From the NCBI RefSeq assembly GCF_933775445.1, contig NC_065876.1:25234001-25298000 (forward strand): 64,000 nucleotides of DNA, read 5' to 3'. Of the stretch, positions 36,786 through 48,133 are shown in pieces. The translations under genes and the position numbers were made by a program. Within the stretch, counting starts at the first letter, position 1. Each line of letters opens with the position of its first letter. The DNA is from Argentina anserina (lineage: Eukaryota > Streptophyta > Magnoliopsida > Rosales > Rosaceae). Below the pieces are notes generated by a model that had not been told where the DNA came from, made no database searches, and saw only the letters and a list, made by a program, of their open reading frames with translations.

Positions 36786-37631
36786 GTTTGAACACTTCAG
36801 GATTATCCCTTGCGACTATTGAACCTCTCAATAACTGTAACTTTAAGAAGTGGAAGCAGTCCATAGAGCTTTACCTTGGCCTCCAAAACATTGATTGGTG
36901 CTTGACTGAAGCCGAACCAGTTGTAGATGACACTACCACACTCGGAGGACTTGAGAAACACAGAGAATGGGTTAGAGCCAATCAGATGACTAAGCTTATT
37001 CTTAAGCAAACCATGACTGATGTGGCTAGGGGAAGCATTGCTAACAAGGATACAACCACTGAGTATATGGCTGCCATTCCTTCGAAGTTTCGTGAGAATG
37101 AGAAGGCTGAGATTTCTCTCTTGCTGAACATGTTGATTGGAACCAAATATGATTCCTCTAAAAGTGTGCGTGAGCATATCATGAGGATTATTGACATCAC
37201 TACCATACTTAATGATCTGGAAGTACCCCTGCCTTATGAGTTTGTAGTACATCAGTCACTTAGCCATGCCTGCCTCTTTTGGTCAGCTGAAGACCACCTA
37301 TTTTACCCAGAAGGATAAGTGGGATTTGAATGAGCTTATAACGATATGTGTGCAAGATGAAGATATGATCAAGAGGGATGAGTCACTTGTTGTGAATTTG
37401 GTCTCAAAGCCAAAATGGAAGGAAAAATGCAAAGTGGTTGCCTCTAAGGGAACTGGTTCTGGAGAAGGTACCAGTGAGACCAAGCCTTACAAACTTGTCC
37501 CCAAGAAAAATGTGAACAATAAGAGTAAGAAACCGGGTGTCTTCAAATGTTTCTTTTGCAAAAAGGAGGGACATATGAAGAAGACTTGCCAGGGATTCAA
37601 GGATTGGATGACAAAGAAGGGTAAGTCATAG
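36786..37631 (+). pseudogene. copia gag remnant with zinc knuckle
   Basis: Reads as copia Gag from NTSGLSLATIEPLN, then changes frame near 37260, and continues to the zinc knuckle CFFCKKEGHMKKTC (C-x2-C-x4-H-x4-C) at about 37548-37589. A TAG stop near 37629 interrupts the frame before the protease. An ATG at 35883 starts a short frame that could be spliced to this one, see the findings. Confidence 0.85.
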
Positions 37632-37960
37632 TTAGATATTTTCTCCATTGAGGTTAATTTAGTTGATTTCTCTTCTAATTCTTGGTGGATTGATACTGGA
37701 TCTCCTATTCACATTACGAATTCACTGCAGGGTTTTCTAAGCAAGAGAGCTCCAAGGACAAATGAGGTGCAAGTAGCAGTTGGGAATGGCATGGGAGTGA
37801 GTGTGAAGGCCATAGGCACAGTCAATTTAGTGTTAGGGTCTGGCACTCATGTTGATTTGAATAATGTCTACTATATTCTTTCTATGAAAAGGAATTTAAT
37901 TTCAGTTTCTCAGTTAGTTAACAAGGATGTACCTTTTCTATCGACTCTTATGGAATAAAA
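37632..37960 (+). pseudogene. copia protease remnant
   Basis: Contains WWIDTGSPIHIT, where DTG is the aspartic protease active-site triplet (here followed by Ser), and downstream VYYILSMKRNLISVSQL, typical of copia proteases. The frame shifts at about 37930. Confidence 0.85.
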
Positions 37961-38049
37961 ATCTCTCGTGATTCTCGTCATATTGGCTCAGTTTGTTTGT
38001 TGAATGATTATTGGTCTCTTGAATGCTCTTATCCTAAAGAAATTTTGCT

Positions 38050-39000
38050 GATTGAGAATGCACAAAAAAGATACAAGTAAGAAGAGAAAATATAGTGAGA
38101 ATTCAGCTTATCTTTGGCATAGAAGATTTGCACACATATCGAAAGATAGATTGCAGAAAATGGTGAAAGAAAACTTGTTGCCAGAGCTAGATTTTTCCGA
38201 TTTTGACACTTACATTGAATGTGTGAAGGGGAAAATGACTAAGTCCAGAAATAAGTACTCTAATAGGAGTACATAACCATTGCAACTTATCCACACATAC
38301 ATTTGTGGACCATTTGCACACCAAACCATATGTGGTAGTAATTATTTTATTACATTCATAGATGACTACACACGGTACCGTACCCTGTTTCTCATCTCAT
38401 AAAAATTTCAAAGCCTAGAAAATTCAAGATTTTTAAAACTGAAACTGAAAAGGAGTTGGGGAAAGAGATTAAGGTAGTGAGGTCTGATAAAGGGGGAGAA
38501 TATTATGGTATGTATACTGAGGGTGGACAAAAGAAAGGGCATTTTGCTTTGTACTTGCAAGAGCATGAGATACAAGCTCAGTACACAACTCCAGGTTCTC
38601 CTGAATCAAATGGTGTATCGGAGAGGAGAAACATGATTCTTCTTAATATGGTGAGGAGCATGATGTGCACCTTAGGTTTGCCGAGATATCTATGGGGAGA
38701 GGCTATTAAAACAGAAAATTACATCACAAATAGGACTCCCAACAAAGCAATAGCTAAAACTCCTTTTGAGTTATGGAAAAATAGAAAACCAAGTGTGCAT
38801 CATGTGCATGCTTGGGGCTGCAAGGTAGAAGCTCGGCCATATAACCCTCAAGAAAGAAAACTAGACCCAAGAACAGTCTCAGCCCATTTTGTTGAATATC
38901 CAGAGAACTCCAGGGCATATAGATTTTACTGCCCTTCTCATACCATGAGAATTTTTGAGACAAACAAGGTTGTTTTCCTTGATGAAATCAATTATTCCCA
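38050..39000 (+). pseudogene. copia integrase remnant
   Basis: Has the zinc-binding end (LWHRRFAHIS ... CVKGK) and core pieces FIDDYTR, VRSDKGGEY and SPESNGVSERRN. The position of the first catalytic Asp (usually HxD-x2-GP) reads HTYICGP, with Tyr (codon 38298-38300). A TAA at about 38274-38276 and a frame change near 38400-38450 break the coding. Confidence 0.85.
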
Positions 39001-39030
39001 CACATATGATAGCTTGAGCTTGAGTTTCAA

Positions 39031-40687
39031 GTGTTACATGAAGATGATTCTGATAACATTGCCATCCCAGTCACTTTGGAGGCTGGAGCTGAAGTTATTG
39101 TACAACCACAAACTCAAGTTGTCGGAGCATATCGAAATGATGATTTTGGGAATGCAGTAGCTTATCAGAATGAAGTAGAACTTATACCAGAGCCTCAAAA
39201 TTTGCAGGTTGCTGAAGTTAATGCCGGAGCACCTCCTCAACCACTTAGAAGGTCTGAAAGGATTAGAAGACCTAACATTAACCTACAAGGATATGAAGTG
39301 TACTTGCAAGAAGCTGAATTTGATTGGGGAGAAGAAAGTGATACTGAAAACTTCAATCAAGCCATTCATAGTGATCAAAACTCAAAATGGACAGAAGCCA
39401 TGAAAGATGAACTCAAGTCGATGTATGATAACAATGTATGGGAGTTGGTTGAGCCTATCGGGAGCCATAAGCCGATATGTTGTAAGTGAGTTTTCAAAAC
39501 TAAAAGGTGTGTTGATGGATCAGTGGAGAGATTCAAGGCTAGACTAGTGGCTAAGGGGTTCACACAACAAGAGGGAGTTGATTTTAATGAGATCTTTTCT
39601 CCGGTGTCTACTAAAGATGCATTCCAAATTATAATGGTTTTAGTAGATCATTATTGATATGGAATTCCACCAAACGATGTTAAGACATCATTCCTCAATG
39701 GCGATTTGGAGGAGGAAATTTATATAAAACAATAAGAAGGTTTCATAGAGATTGGAAATGAACACTTGGTATGTAAACTGAACAAGTCCATTTATGGACT
39801 GAAGCAAGCATCACAACAATGATAAAGGGTTGTTGCAGCAAACAAAGCATTTTCATTATGAAAATTTTGATATGAAGGATTCGGGGGAGGCTTCATATGT
39901 TCTTGGGATAGAAAGTAACAGGGATAGATCTAGGCATCTTCTAGGTTTGTCCCAACATGCCTACATTTCAAAAGTGCTGAAGAGGTTTGAAATGCACACT
40001 TGTTCACCTGGTTCTGCACCTATGTCCAAAGGTGACAAATTGAACAAAGATCAATGTCCTAAGAATGAGTTGGAGAAGGAACACATGAAAACCAAACCAT
40101 ATTCCAGATTGGTGGGAAGCCTAATGTATGCTCAAGTGTGCACTGGGCCGGATCTAGCTTATGCAGTTGGAATGTTGACAAGGTTTCAATCAAATCCAGG
40201 ACATCAACATTGAGTTGCTGGAAAGAAGGTGCTATTATATCTTCAGAAAACCAAGGGTTATAGTTTGGTGTATAGAAGAGTCAAAGATTTGAAAGTAGAA
40301 GGTTATACTGATGCAGATTTTGCTGGACAGTTTCCATACTCTGGAAAATCAACATCAGGGTATGTGTTTATGTTGGTTAGAGGTGCAATAGCTTGGAAGA
40401 GTGTAAAGCAAAAGCAAGTAGCAACCTCTACCATGATGGCAGAGTACATTGCTATTTATGAGGCAACATGTGAAGGACTATGGCTGAAGAATTTCCTTGC
40501 TCAAACCAAGCTTGTTGATAGTATTAATTTAAGACCATTGAAGATTCATTGTGATAATTCTGCTGCAGTTTATTTCACAAAGAATAACAAGAGATCTTCT
40601 AACTCCAAGCACATTGATTTGAAGTATTATAGTGTCCGGGAAAGGGTGAAGCATAAAGAGTTGGTATTGTCAAAACCCACACTTTGA
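39031..40687 (+). pseudogene. copia reverse transcriptase / RNase H remnant, YVDD region deleted
   Basis: Reverse transcriptase pieces FKARLVAKGFTQQEGVDFNE and LNKSIYGLKQASQQ are followed at once, near 39820, by sequence normally downstream of the catalytic YVDD motif (KGLLQQTKHF ... MKDSGEASYVLGI). Several stops occur (near 39487, 39655 and 39733). The RNase H part is better kept, with EGYTDADFAG and KQKQVATSTMMAEYIA, and its end at 40687 is close to the usual end of copia pol. Confidence 0.88.
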
Positions 40688-41440
40688 ACCAATTAGCAGA
40701 TCATTTCACTAAGCCATTGACCATAATTGATTTTGAGAAGCATAGTAAGAATATAGGCATTCTGCCTAGTTTTGATGGCTGAGTTTTGTGGAAGTTTGAT
40801 TACTAGGTTCAGTGGGAGTTAGTGTTCATACAGTAAAACTGAAACTTTTATCTTATTGTCCTTCAGATTCTCTTTTAGTTGTGTTTTGAGATCTTATTGA
40901 GTTATGAACTTTATGAATTTATTTACAAATGAAATTCATGTTTTGCTGGATCCAATTATATATTTTGTTACTGCAGTACTTGTTGTTTGCTATGATTCTT
41001 CAAATAACTGTTTCATAATTGTATACAATTTTAGGTTATGAGTTATTTTCGAATCATTTGATTTTCATTCTAGATTTGAGCTAGGTAACACATTTGGGAT
41101 ATTTGTTGAGTGCAATTATGTGTTGAGGTTCAAGCATATGGAACTATTAACATGACCATATACAAATACTTTTGGAAGATTCATTAAATCAACATTGTAT
41201 ATATATTAAGATATATTTTTGTGTCTCATGTGATTCATGGTTATGATGTTTTGTGATTGTAGAGTAGCCGTGTTTTTTAAGTGCAACATTTTCTACAGTT
41301 CTTCATTATCATTATGGATTGACAGATATCTGATTAGATACATAAATGTTTTTGTCTCAGGTGCACACTTTGGATTAATTACTATGTCTGGAACTACAAT
41401 ACTCTTGTTGCATAATCTTGTAAGTGTTCAAGTGGGAGAT

Positions 41441-41928
41441 TGTCAGCTGAAGTTGAACAATTACATGATTATATTTGGTACAACAACTACTGTTACAATA
41501 TAGAAAGTAATTAGAGATATTGAGTATTTCATATTCCCTATTGAATGCATTTACTTGTGTGAATATAGTGGGAAGATCTAAACAAGATAACTGAAACATA
41601 TCATAGTGATTGTAGCTATTATGAGATATGAATACCTTTTATGGGAGGGTTTTGTATTATGATACTTTCACTATAAATACTTGGTCCCTATACACTCTTT
41701 GATATAATTAAATCAATTCTTTCCCCATAGAAAGATTGCATAAGGAAGAGACGTATAGAAGATCAGTGTTTTGATCGATATGGTTGCTGCTATTCCAGTT
41801 ATATACATCTAGTTCTATTTATTTATATATAGTTTTTTTTATATGATTGTATGTTCTTGTTTGCATGCGTATTGTAATCTGTTTATGTTAATTTGCAATT
41901 GAGTTGGTGTTTCAGATTTACACTTTCA
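41441..41928 (+). repeat. 3' LTR of the copia element
   Basis: Uninterrupted copy. TATAAATA at 41672-41679 is the likely promoter TATA box of the LTR. Confidence 0.93.
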
Positions 41929-42229
41929 AGTTCTAATCACTGTGGTCGATTTCCTGTCAACCAAAATAAAAGGAAGACTAATGCTACATGAACCACTTCT
42001 TAATTTAATCCGGAGGTTCATCTAGCACGCACATATTACTCTTTTATCTAGTGTTGGACTACGTAGTCCTTTCAGCTTTCCCTTCAAATATGAATCCTTT
42101 CTTTGAGTGTGTCTTAACCTGGGGAAACTGGTTTAGGACTACATTGAACGTAGTTTTTTTTATTTTTTTAGGATTTAGTATATATCTAATGTCTCTTATC
42201 AATAACAGGTCTAACAAATTGCATACGGG

Positions 42230-42945
42230 CTCAAAAGTCGGCAAAGTTAGTAAGGTTCTGAGCGTGACACCTCCTATCACTCGATCATCAAAATGTCACC
42301 GTTTGAATCACTTTATGGCACTACCCCTCCTACATTCTCTATGTATTAGTCGGGTTCAACAACAGTCAATGCAGTCGACAAAACTCTAAGAGACAGATGA
42401 ATTGCTCCAAACACTCAAGTCTCATATGCATATATCCCAGAATAGAATGAGGCAGCATGCATATAAGCACCGTCGTGAGCAGTCTTTCAAATTAGGGAAT
42501 TGGGTATACCTCAAACTGTAACCTTATCAATAAAAGTCTCTTATCCACCGCCCCAATCACAAGCTCTCCCCTCGCTAGTCGCTACTATGGACCATCATTT
42601 CTAAGATTGGACCAATGGCCTAAAAACTCGAGCTACCTCCATCTTCTAAGCTTCACTCAGTGTTTCATGTATCACTGCTCAAGAAGCACATTCGAGAGAT
42701 CATCATAGTCTCTGCGTCTCTTCCACAATATGTGGCCACATGACTGATTGATTGGAAACCAAAGAGGATCCTGGACTTGCACGTGATCCGCATGCGCAAG
42801 AAACCGGTCACTCAGTGGCTTGTGCAATTGGATGGAATGCCTAACTCTGATTCTACTTGGCATGATGCAGAGTTCATTGTGAAAACTTTGCCACAGTTTG
42901 CAGCATATGATCAAGCTGCTACTTAAGGGGGTGGGAGTTGTTGAG
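42230..42945 (+). pseudogene. Ty3/gypsy integrase C-terminus remnant with chromodomain-like end
   Basis: Translation gives a decayed but recognisable integrase tail: KMSPFESLYGTTPP, then RMRQHAYKHRREQSFKLGNW, then LHSVFHVSLLKKHI, followed by a stretch with WLVQLDGMPNSDSTWHD that fits the chromodomain of chromovirus-type gypsy elements. Several stops interrupt it. No LTR or upstream pol was found, so it is a fragment. A frame of the opposite strand here is a shadow. Confidence 0.75.
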
Positions 42946-43221
42946 ACCCAAATGGAATACCTAGCCATTCTCATTAGCCCAATCTACTAATGTTGGTTGT
43001 CGTTTTCTAGTTGTTTCCTAGTATTAGTAATCTCTTTTGTGGCATGAATGAAAAATATCAGAAAACTTTCCTCTTTGAGCAATTTACAATTTCTGCAATT
43101 TATTTATGTTCTTCCAGTTTCTGTTGTCAATTCAGCAGTTTTACTTTCCCAATTTAGCTCGCATCCTAAGTAGCGACGTACAACAAAAACCATGAAGACT
43201 CTCGTACACAAAACCGAAAAC

Positions 43222-43443
43222 GCAGGAAATTGTGAAGCCCATCATACTAAGACCTAAAGCACAAAGATTTCTCTTGACCAGTTCACATTGTTTTGCAGGT
43301 GGAGTTTTAATCAGTGACCCAATATCCTCAGCATCACCAGTACAGCAGGAATTTGATTGGTTGAAAACTTGAAATTAAACCTTTTTAGAGGAGGAGCCGG
43401 AGGAGAGTACTCTTCAAACCACAACATGTTATAGTTTGCCTAA
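43222..43443 (+). pseudogene. Truncated R2R3-MYB pseudogene (part of exon 3)
   Basis: Closely resembles the exon 3 region 34270-34510 of the intact MYB: shared blocks include GTGAAGCCCATCATACT, AGACCTAAA and ACAACATGTT versus ATAACATGTT, in the same order. It has small deletions and a TGA stop after ATTGATTGG-like sequence, and it lacks the DNA-binding exons. It breaks off exactly where MITE A begins. It is most likely what is left of a tandem MYB duplicate. Confidence 0.85.
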
Positions 43444-43889
43444 GAGCATCTCAAATAACTCATCTTAAAATTCTCTATTATAGAGGATGAAAACACCAAA
43501 TCTCTAAACAAAAAAAATCTCAACTCCACCAGCTCCTCTATTATACAATATAAAATGTAAATGTGTATAATTAAGTGAAAATCAAATTGAATTTCATAAT
43601 GTCATAATTTATACCAAGACAAATGAATGAATGATAAATCATTTATTTCTTTTTTTGGTTATTTTAGGATAAAAAAGTGAATTTATTTTGGTAAGAAATA
43701 AAGTTTAAAGATTGTTTTTGAAAATTATACAGATTTTGAAAATTCTACAAATCTATAGATTTTTGTTTATCTCTTCTCACTTTTTCTATTATAGAGGACG
43801 ATTTAGATGAGCTATTAAAGTTAAAAATTGATTTTTTTTCCTCTATAATAGAGATTATTTGAGTTTTAGAGAAGTTGTTGCAAATGCTC
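43444..43889. mobile_element. MITE A, Tourist/Harbinger-like family (446 bp)
   Basis: Ends are GAGCATCTCAAATA on the left and ...CAAATGCTC on the right, inverted, with TAA on both sides (43441-43443 and 43890-43892), the 3-bp TSD of PIF/Harbinger-type elements. It shares most of its length with the element at 19967-20398. Confidence 0.85.
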
Positions 43890-43895
43890 TAATAA

Positions 43896-44285
43896 GAGCA
43901 TCTTCAACAACTCATGCAAAACTTTTCTATTATAAAGGATGAAATCACAAAATCTCTATAAAAAAAGTAACAAACTCCAATAGTTCTTCTATATTATTTG
44001 CCTACATTAAATGCATTCATGCATAATATAATGAATATATAAAAATGTTATATATTTGTTCCAATTAAAGAATATTAATATATGACTTTATTCACGTTTT
44101 TCCTTTTTAGGAAGAACAAGAGAGAATTGTAAAGACAAGTAATAAAGTTGAGATTTTTCAATAAATTTTTACATGTCTTGAGAATTCTATAAATATAGAG
44201 ATTTTCATTATCTCATCTCACTTTCTGTATAATAGAAGATGATTTACATAAACTATTGGTTTTACAAGAGCTGTTGGAGATGCTC
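43896..44285. mobile_element. MITE B, related family (390 bp), adjacent to MITE A
   Basis: Starts GAGCATCTTCAACAACTC and ends GAGATGCTC, with TAA at 43893-43895 and 44286-44288. Its ends resemble MITE A but the interior differs. It ends 65 bp from the argininosuccinate lyase stop codon, so it may supply the 3' end of that transcript. Confidence 0.85.
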
Positions 44286-44349
44286 TAATAGATCATCGAA
44301 GAAGCTTCTTACCAGATAGCGGCTAATACTGTTAGCTCTGCATATATAT

Positions 44350-46778
44350 CTAGCTTAATAAGTTTGTCCCATTGGTGATTTCAAGTTTACCAACCCAATG
44401 GTTAAGTTGGGTGGCAACACATTCTGACCCTGTGGAACCATAGGAGCTGAATTTTTTAACTGCATTCTCTACTCCAAGAAACTCGTATACATCCTTTTCA
44501 AACACTGGATTCATACTTCTCAGCTCATCGAGACTCAACTCCTGAAGCTGGCAACTTTTCGAGACGCAAACAGCTACTGCCCTTCCAACTATGTCATGAG
44601 AAGTTCTGAAAGGTACTCCCTGTATGAGGGAAGGAGGCAGACAAACTTCTTCAATAAGAACCATTATAGATAGGGCATTCAAGATCGATGATCAAAAGAC
44701 TTGGAATAGCCGCAAAGATATCTGTAATGAATATCCTCTACTATAGACTGATAAATGAAATTAAAGCAATTTTAAGCTTCTCTAGCAGGTAAAAAATAAG
44801 TTATTCAATAGAACTTGCCTTCTTCACAAGATAATCAGCAAGTGTGGTGGCATCGAGATGACCAGCAGGTAAAGCCTTTTGTATTCTCTCCTTATTAAAG
44901 GAAATGTTCTGTGCAAACTCTGCAGACACTTCAAGCATCCCCAAAATTGTCTTCACACTATCAAAAACAGGCTCTTTGTCTTCCTGAGATCACAGGGAAA
45001 AAAAATGTAAATTTTGTACTCGTGCTCTTGATGCTGTGTGGCGAAATATAAATTTCATTTATTACATTATACATGCAAGCATAAGATTCAGAATGTAAGA
45101 ACATGAAGGGTGGGAGAGCCCAAAATTAAGCCTGATTACTATCATTGAGAATGGATGAACTTGTTATCTTTTATACCCTGAATAGACTCACTAAATTTTC
45201 CTTCATGGAATTACTAAAGAACAAACTATACCTGCAAATCACGATTATAAGCTAGAGGGAGTCCTTTGCACAACATAAGAAGTGTAACCAGGTCTCCTAC
45301 TACCCTAGCAGACTTTCCCCGAACAAGTTCCATTGGATCTGGGTTTTTCTTCTGAGGCATGATGCTACTTCCAGTTGAAACTGCATCACTCGGTGTTATA
45401 AATCCAAACTCTTCTGAAGCCCACAATACCCATTCTTCACCAAGACGGGAGAGATGAATGGCTGTGATTGAATTTGCAGAAAGAAATTCCAAGACAAAAT
45501 CTCGGTCTGAAACTGCATCGATACTATTATACAGAGAAAAAGTAATAATTAAGCACAATATAGAAGATACAAACCCAATACCAAATGACAAAATTTGACT
45601 CAAAACCAGGGATGTACCTGTTCCTCATATGAGCAGTGAAGCCTAGAGCATCAGATGTCATAAACCGATCAATTGGAAGTCCAGTGCCAGCCAATGCACA
45701 GGCACCTAAAGGGCAAAAATTTAACCTCTCCTTGCAATCAAGTAATCGACCAGCATCACGTTCAAGCTACATATCAAAAACAGGCCCACAGGCCACAATT
45801 ATTTTCTCCACATAACCAAGCATATGACAAGAACAACCAAAATTCACAAATTCACATGGTAACATGAAATCAAAAGTTCAAAACTACTCACACCAATAAA
45901 TTAACAAATTTTCTAATGAGCACAATCAAATTTAAGCTTAGCTATGTCTGTTCTCACACGAATAAATAAGTAAAGGACATGCATTGTGCATAGCTGTTCA
46001 GAGAGAGATAGAGGGCAAACCTGCTCGACAAACGCCAAGAGCAAATGCTGAAGCAAAACAGGCTGAGCCCTCTGCAAATGCGTGTACCCCGGAAAAATCA
46101 GCCCCTCATTCCCCACCGCCAACCGGACCAACGAAACCTGCAAATGCTTAATCTGCACCAAAATCGCCTCAATTGCATCCCTACACCACAGCCGGAAATC
46201 AGTCAAGACCTGATCGTTCCGGCTCCTCGCCGTGTGCAGCTTCTTGGCCGCCTCGCCGATCATATCGGTCAGCGCCGCCTCAATGTTCATATGCACATCC
46301 TCCCTATCAGTCCTCCACTCAAACTCGCCCTTCTCAATTCGCCGCTGAATCTCACTAAGCCCCTCGTGGATGCTGTCCCTATCCTCCTCAGTCATCAATC
46401 CCTAATTTCACAACCAAATTCAAAACCCTAGAAATTTAATTGGGAAAATCGGAAAGTGAGAAGAGTGAGGTAAAGTTGAAGGACCTGTTTGGCGAGCATG
46501 GAGGCGTGGGCCTTGGAGCCGAGGATGTCATGCTTGTAGAGGGCTTTGTCGAAGGAGATGGACTCGGTGAAGCGCTCGACGGCGTCGGTGACGCCTTCCT
46601 CGAAGCGGCCGCCCCAGAGCTTGGCCTCCTTGGGCTTGGCGGCGGCAGAGCAGTGGATGGCGTCGAGCTTCGGCATGGGTCTGGAAGAGGAGGAGGAGAG
46701 GTAGGGTTTGGGGTGGTCGAGAGAGGAAGAGAAGAAGGGGAGTGAGGCGGTGGCGTTGAAGAGTGAAAGAGAGTCCAT
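44350..46778 (-). CDS. ASL: Argininosuccinate lyase, plastid, 6 exons
   Basis: Cleaves argininosuccinate to arginine and fumarate, the last step of arginine synthesis, in plastids. Exons (minus strand): 46778-46485, 46401-46021, 45766-45618, 45523-45232, 44983-44819, 44619-44350; 516 residues, the usual plant length. Residues 1 to about 45 are Ser/Pro-rich like a transit peptide; the mature enzyme begins around [20 protein letters not shown]. Other marks: [21 protein letters not shown], and the superfamily signature [12 protein letters not shown] at 326-337 with the catalytic Ser328. The C-terminus has [10 protein letters not shown]. Every phase joins correctly, but intron 5 appears to start with GC (AAG then GCAAGT, 44818-44817); the others start with GT. 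The gene appears intact. Confidence 0.95.
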
Positions 46779-48133
46779 TATATTATAGAGAGAACACGGC
46801 TGAGGATTGGCGGCGGTCTTTGTTTTGGTTGGGACGAGAAGTAAGAATCTCTCTGAGAGCGTTTGGGAAAATTATTTGGGCCAATACTCGGCCCAAATAG
46901 ATGCAACGGTCGAATCTGGAATATTTTTGCTCGAATATATCTTTGAAATAAAGGAAGCATATATATGGATACTTCTCAATAAAGAAAAAGGAAGCATATT
47001 GATTAATAAGCCTCTATGAATCTTTCGAATTAGAGAAATTACTGATACTAATGCTCTGAATCCTTCAAATCTCATGCGTGGAAAATTGAATCTTAATTGA
47101 CTAATAAAGGAAAATATATAATCTACCGGTACTAGATGCTCTAGTAGTCTGATATCTGGTGAATATCTTTCAAATTAGGGAAATTATGTTCCTTCGGGGA
47201 CATCCGATAAAACAATTTAGGGAAATTATGCATTGAAAATATTATATTAGATGTTCTTTTCTAAAGTGAGATATCGACTCTCCAAGCCTATAATAACTTA
47301 ATAATATAACAACCAAGGCAGAGAGCTAGATATTGATCGAATCATAAACAAATGCGTTCTTTTATATAGCAATTTTATAGATGCATGTGATATAAAATTA
47401 TAAATCGATCTCTGCTGCTGCCTCAAAATACTTTTTGTGCCAAGGATAGTCAGTTCTTTTTCTTCGACCATGAAACCAATAAGTCACATCCGAAACATCA
47501 ACTCAGCATTAAGGATTGAAAGGAAAACGATTGAAATCCTAAAATTAAACCATACGTTCCATACCTAATTCACTTTATCCAAATATATCATCAAACTAAA
47601 TTAAACATACATTGGCTAGCTAGTCACCTAACGAAGTTACGAGAATCAAAATCAAACAATGTAGAAAACTTTAACTAGTCACTCCATAGCTTGGCGTGGA
47701 CAAGAGTAACGAAGATATACAACTGTAGATTTATATAGATTCCATATCAATATATGTTGATCTTAGTAAAGGAATGACCACAAAGTACTGTAGCTATGAG
47801 TGAATAATTGATCGAACATTTAAAAAAAACCAAAGCTAGGTGGTCAAGATCTTCGTACTCATCTGCACTACGTGCATCATTCTCTTTGGTTGCTTAAGGT
47901 CATACCTCAAGGCGAAAAAAAATAGGAGGCTCCTAAGTTGCAGTCCTCTTATTTGCTTTTTTTTTTAGCCCCATACTTGAACTCTTTGATTCTCTTTGGA
48001 GTCATGATAATACTGTATTTTCCAAAAATTTAGACATCAATACAAGATCAGAGAGATTGTTATCACAATCTGAGTATCATTCTTCTTATTTCCTAATATA
48101 TCATATATAAACAATTATGATCAAAGAGGAGGT
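46779..48133. other. Upstream region of argininosuccinate lyase and spacer
   Basis: AT-rich. The first 100-200 bp should hold the lyase promoter and 5' leader. No gene or transposon end was recognised in the remainder. Confidence 0.4.

Larger units (their letters stand above)
34715..41928 (+). mobile_element. Ty1/copia LTR retrotransposon, defective, 7.2 kb
   Basis: The 5' LTR is 34715-35484 and the 3' LTR 41441-41928; both begin TGTCAGCTGAAG and end ACACTTTCA. The primer-binding site TTGGTATTAGAGCC lies at 35486-35499 and the purine tract AGTGGGAGAT at 41431-41440. The flanks AGCTC (34710-34714) and AGTTC (41929-41933) are a 5-bp TSD with one mismatch. The domain order gag, protease, integrase, reverse transcriptase, RNase H defines the copia superfamily. 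Coding is broken by several stops, frameshifts and a deletion. The LTRs differ by many substitutions, so the insertion is not recent. Confidence 0.95.

Noticed and set aside
36803..37252. 149-codon minus-strand frame in the copia element
   Set aside because: Antisense shadow of gag.
46440..46745. 101-codon plus-strand frame opposite lyase exon 1
   Set aside because: Gly/Glu-rich shadow of the transit-peptide-coding exon.
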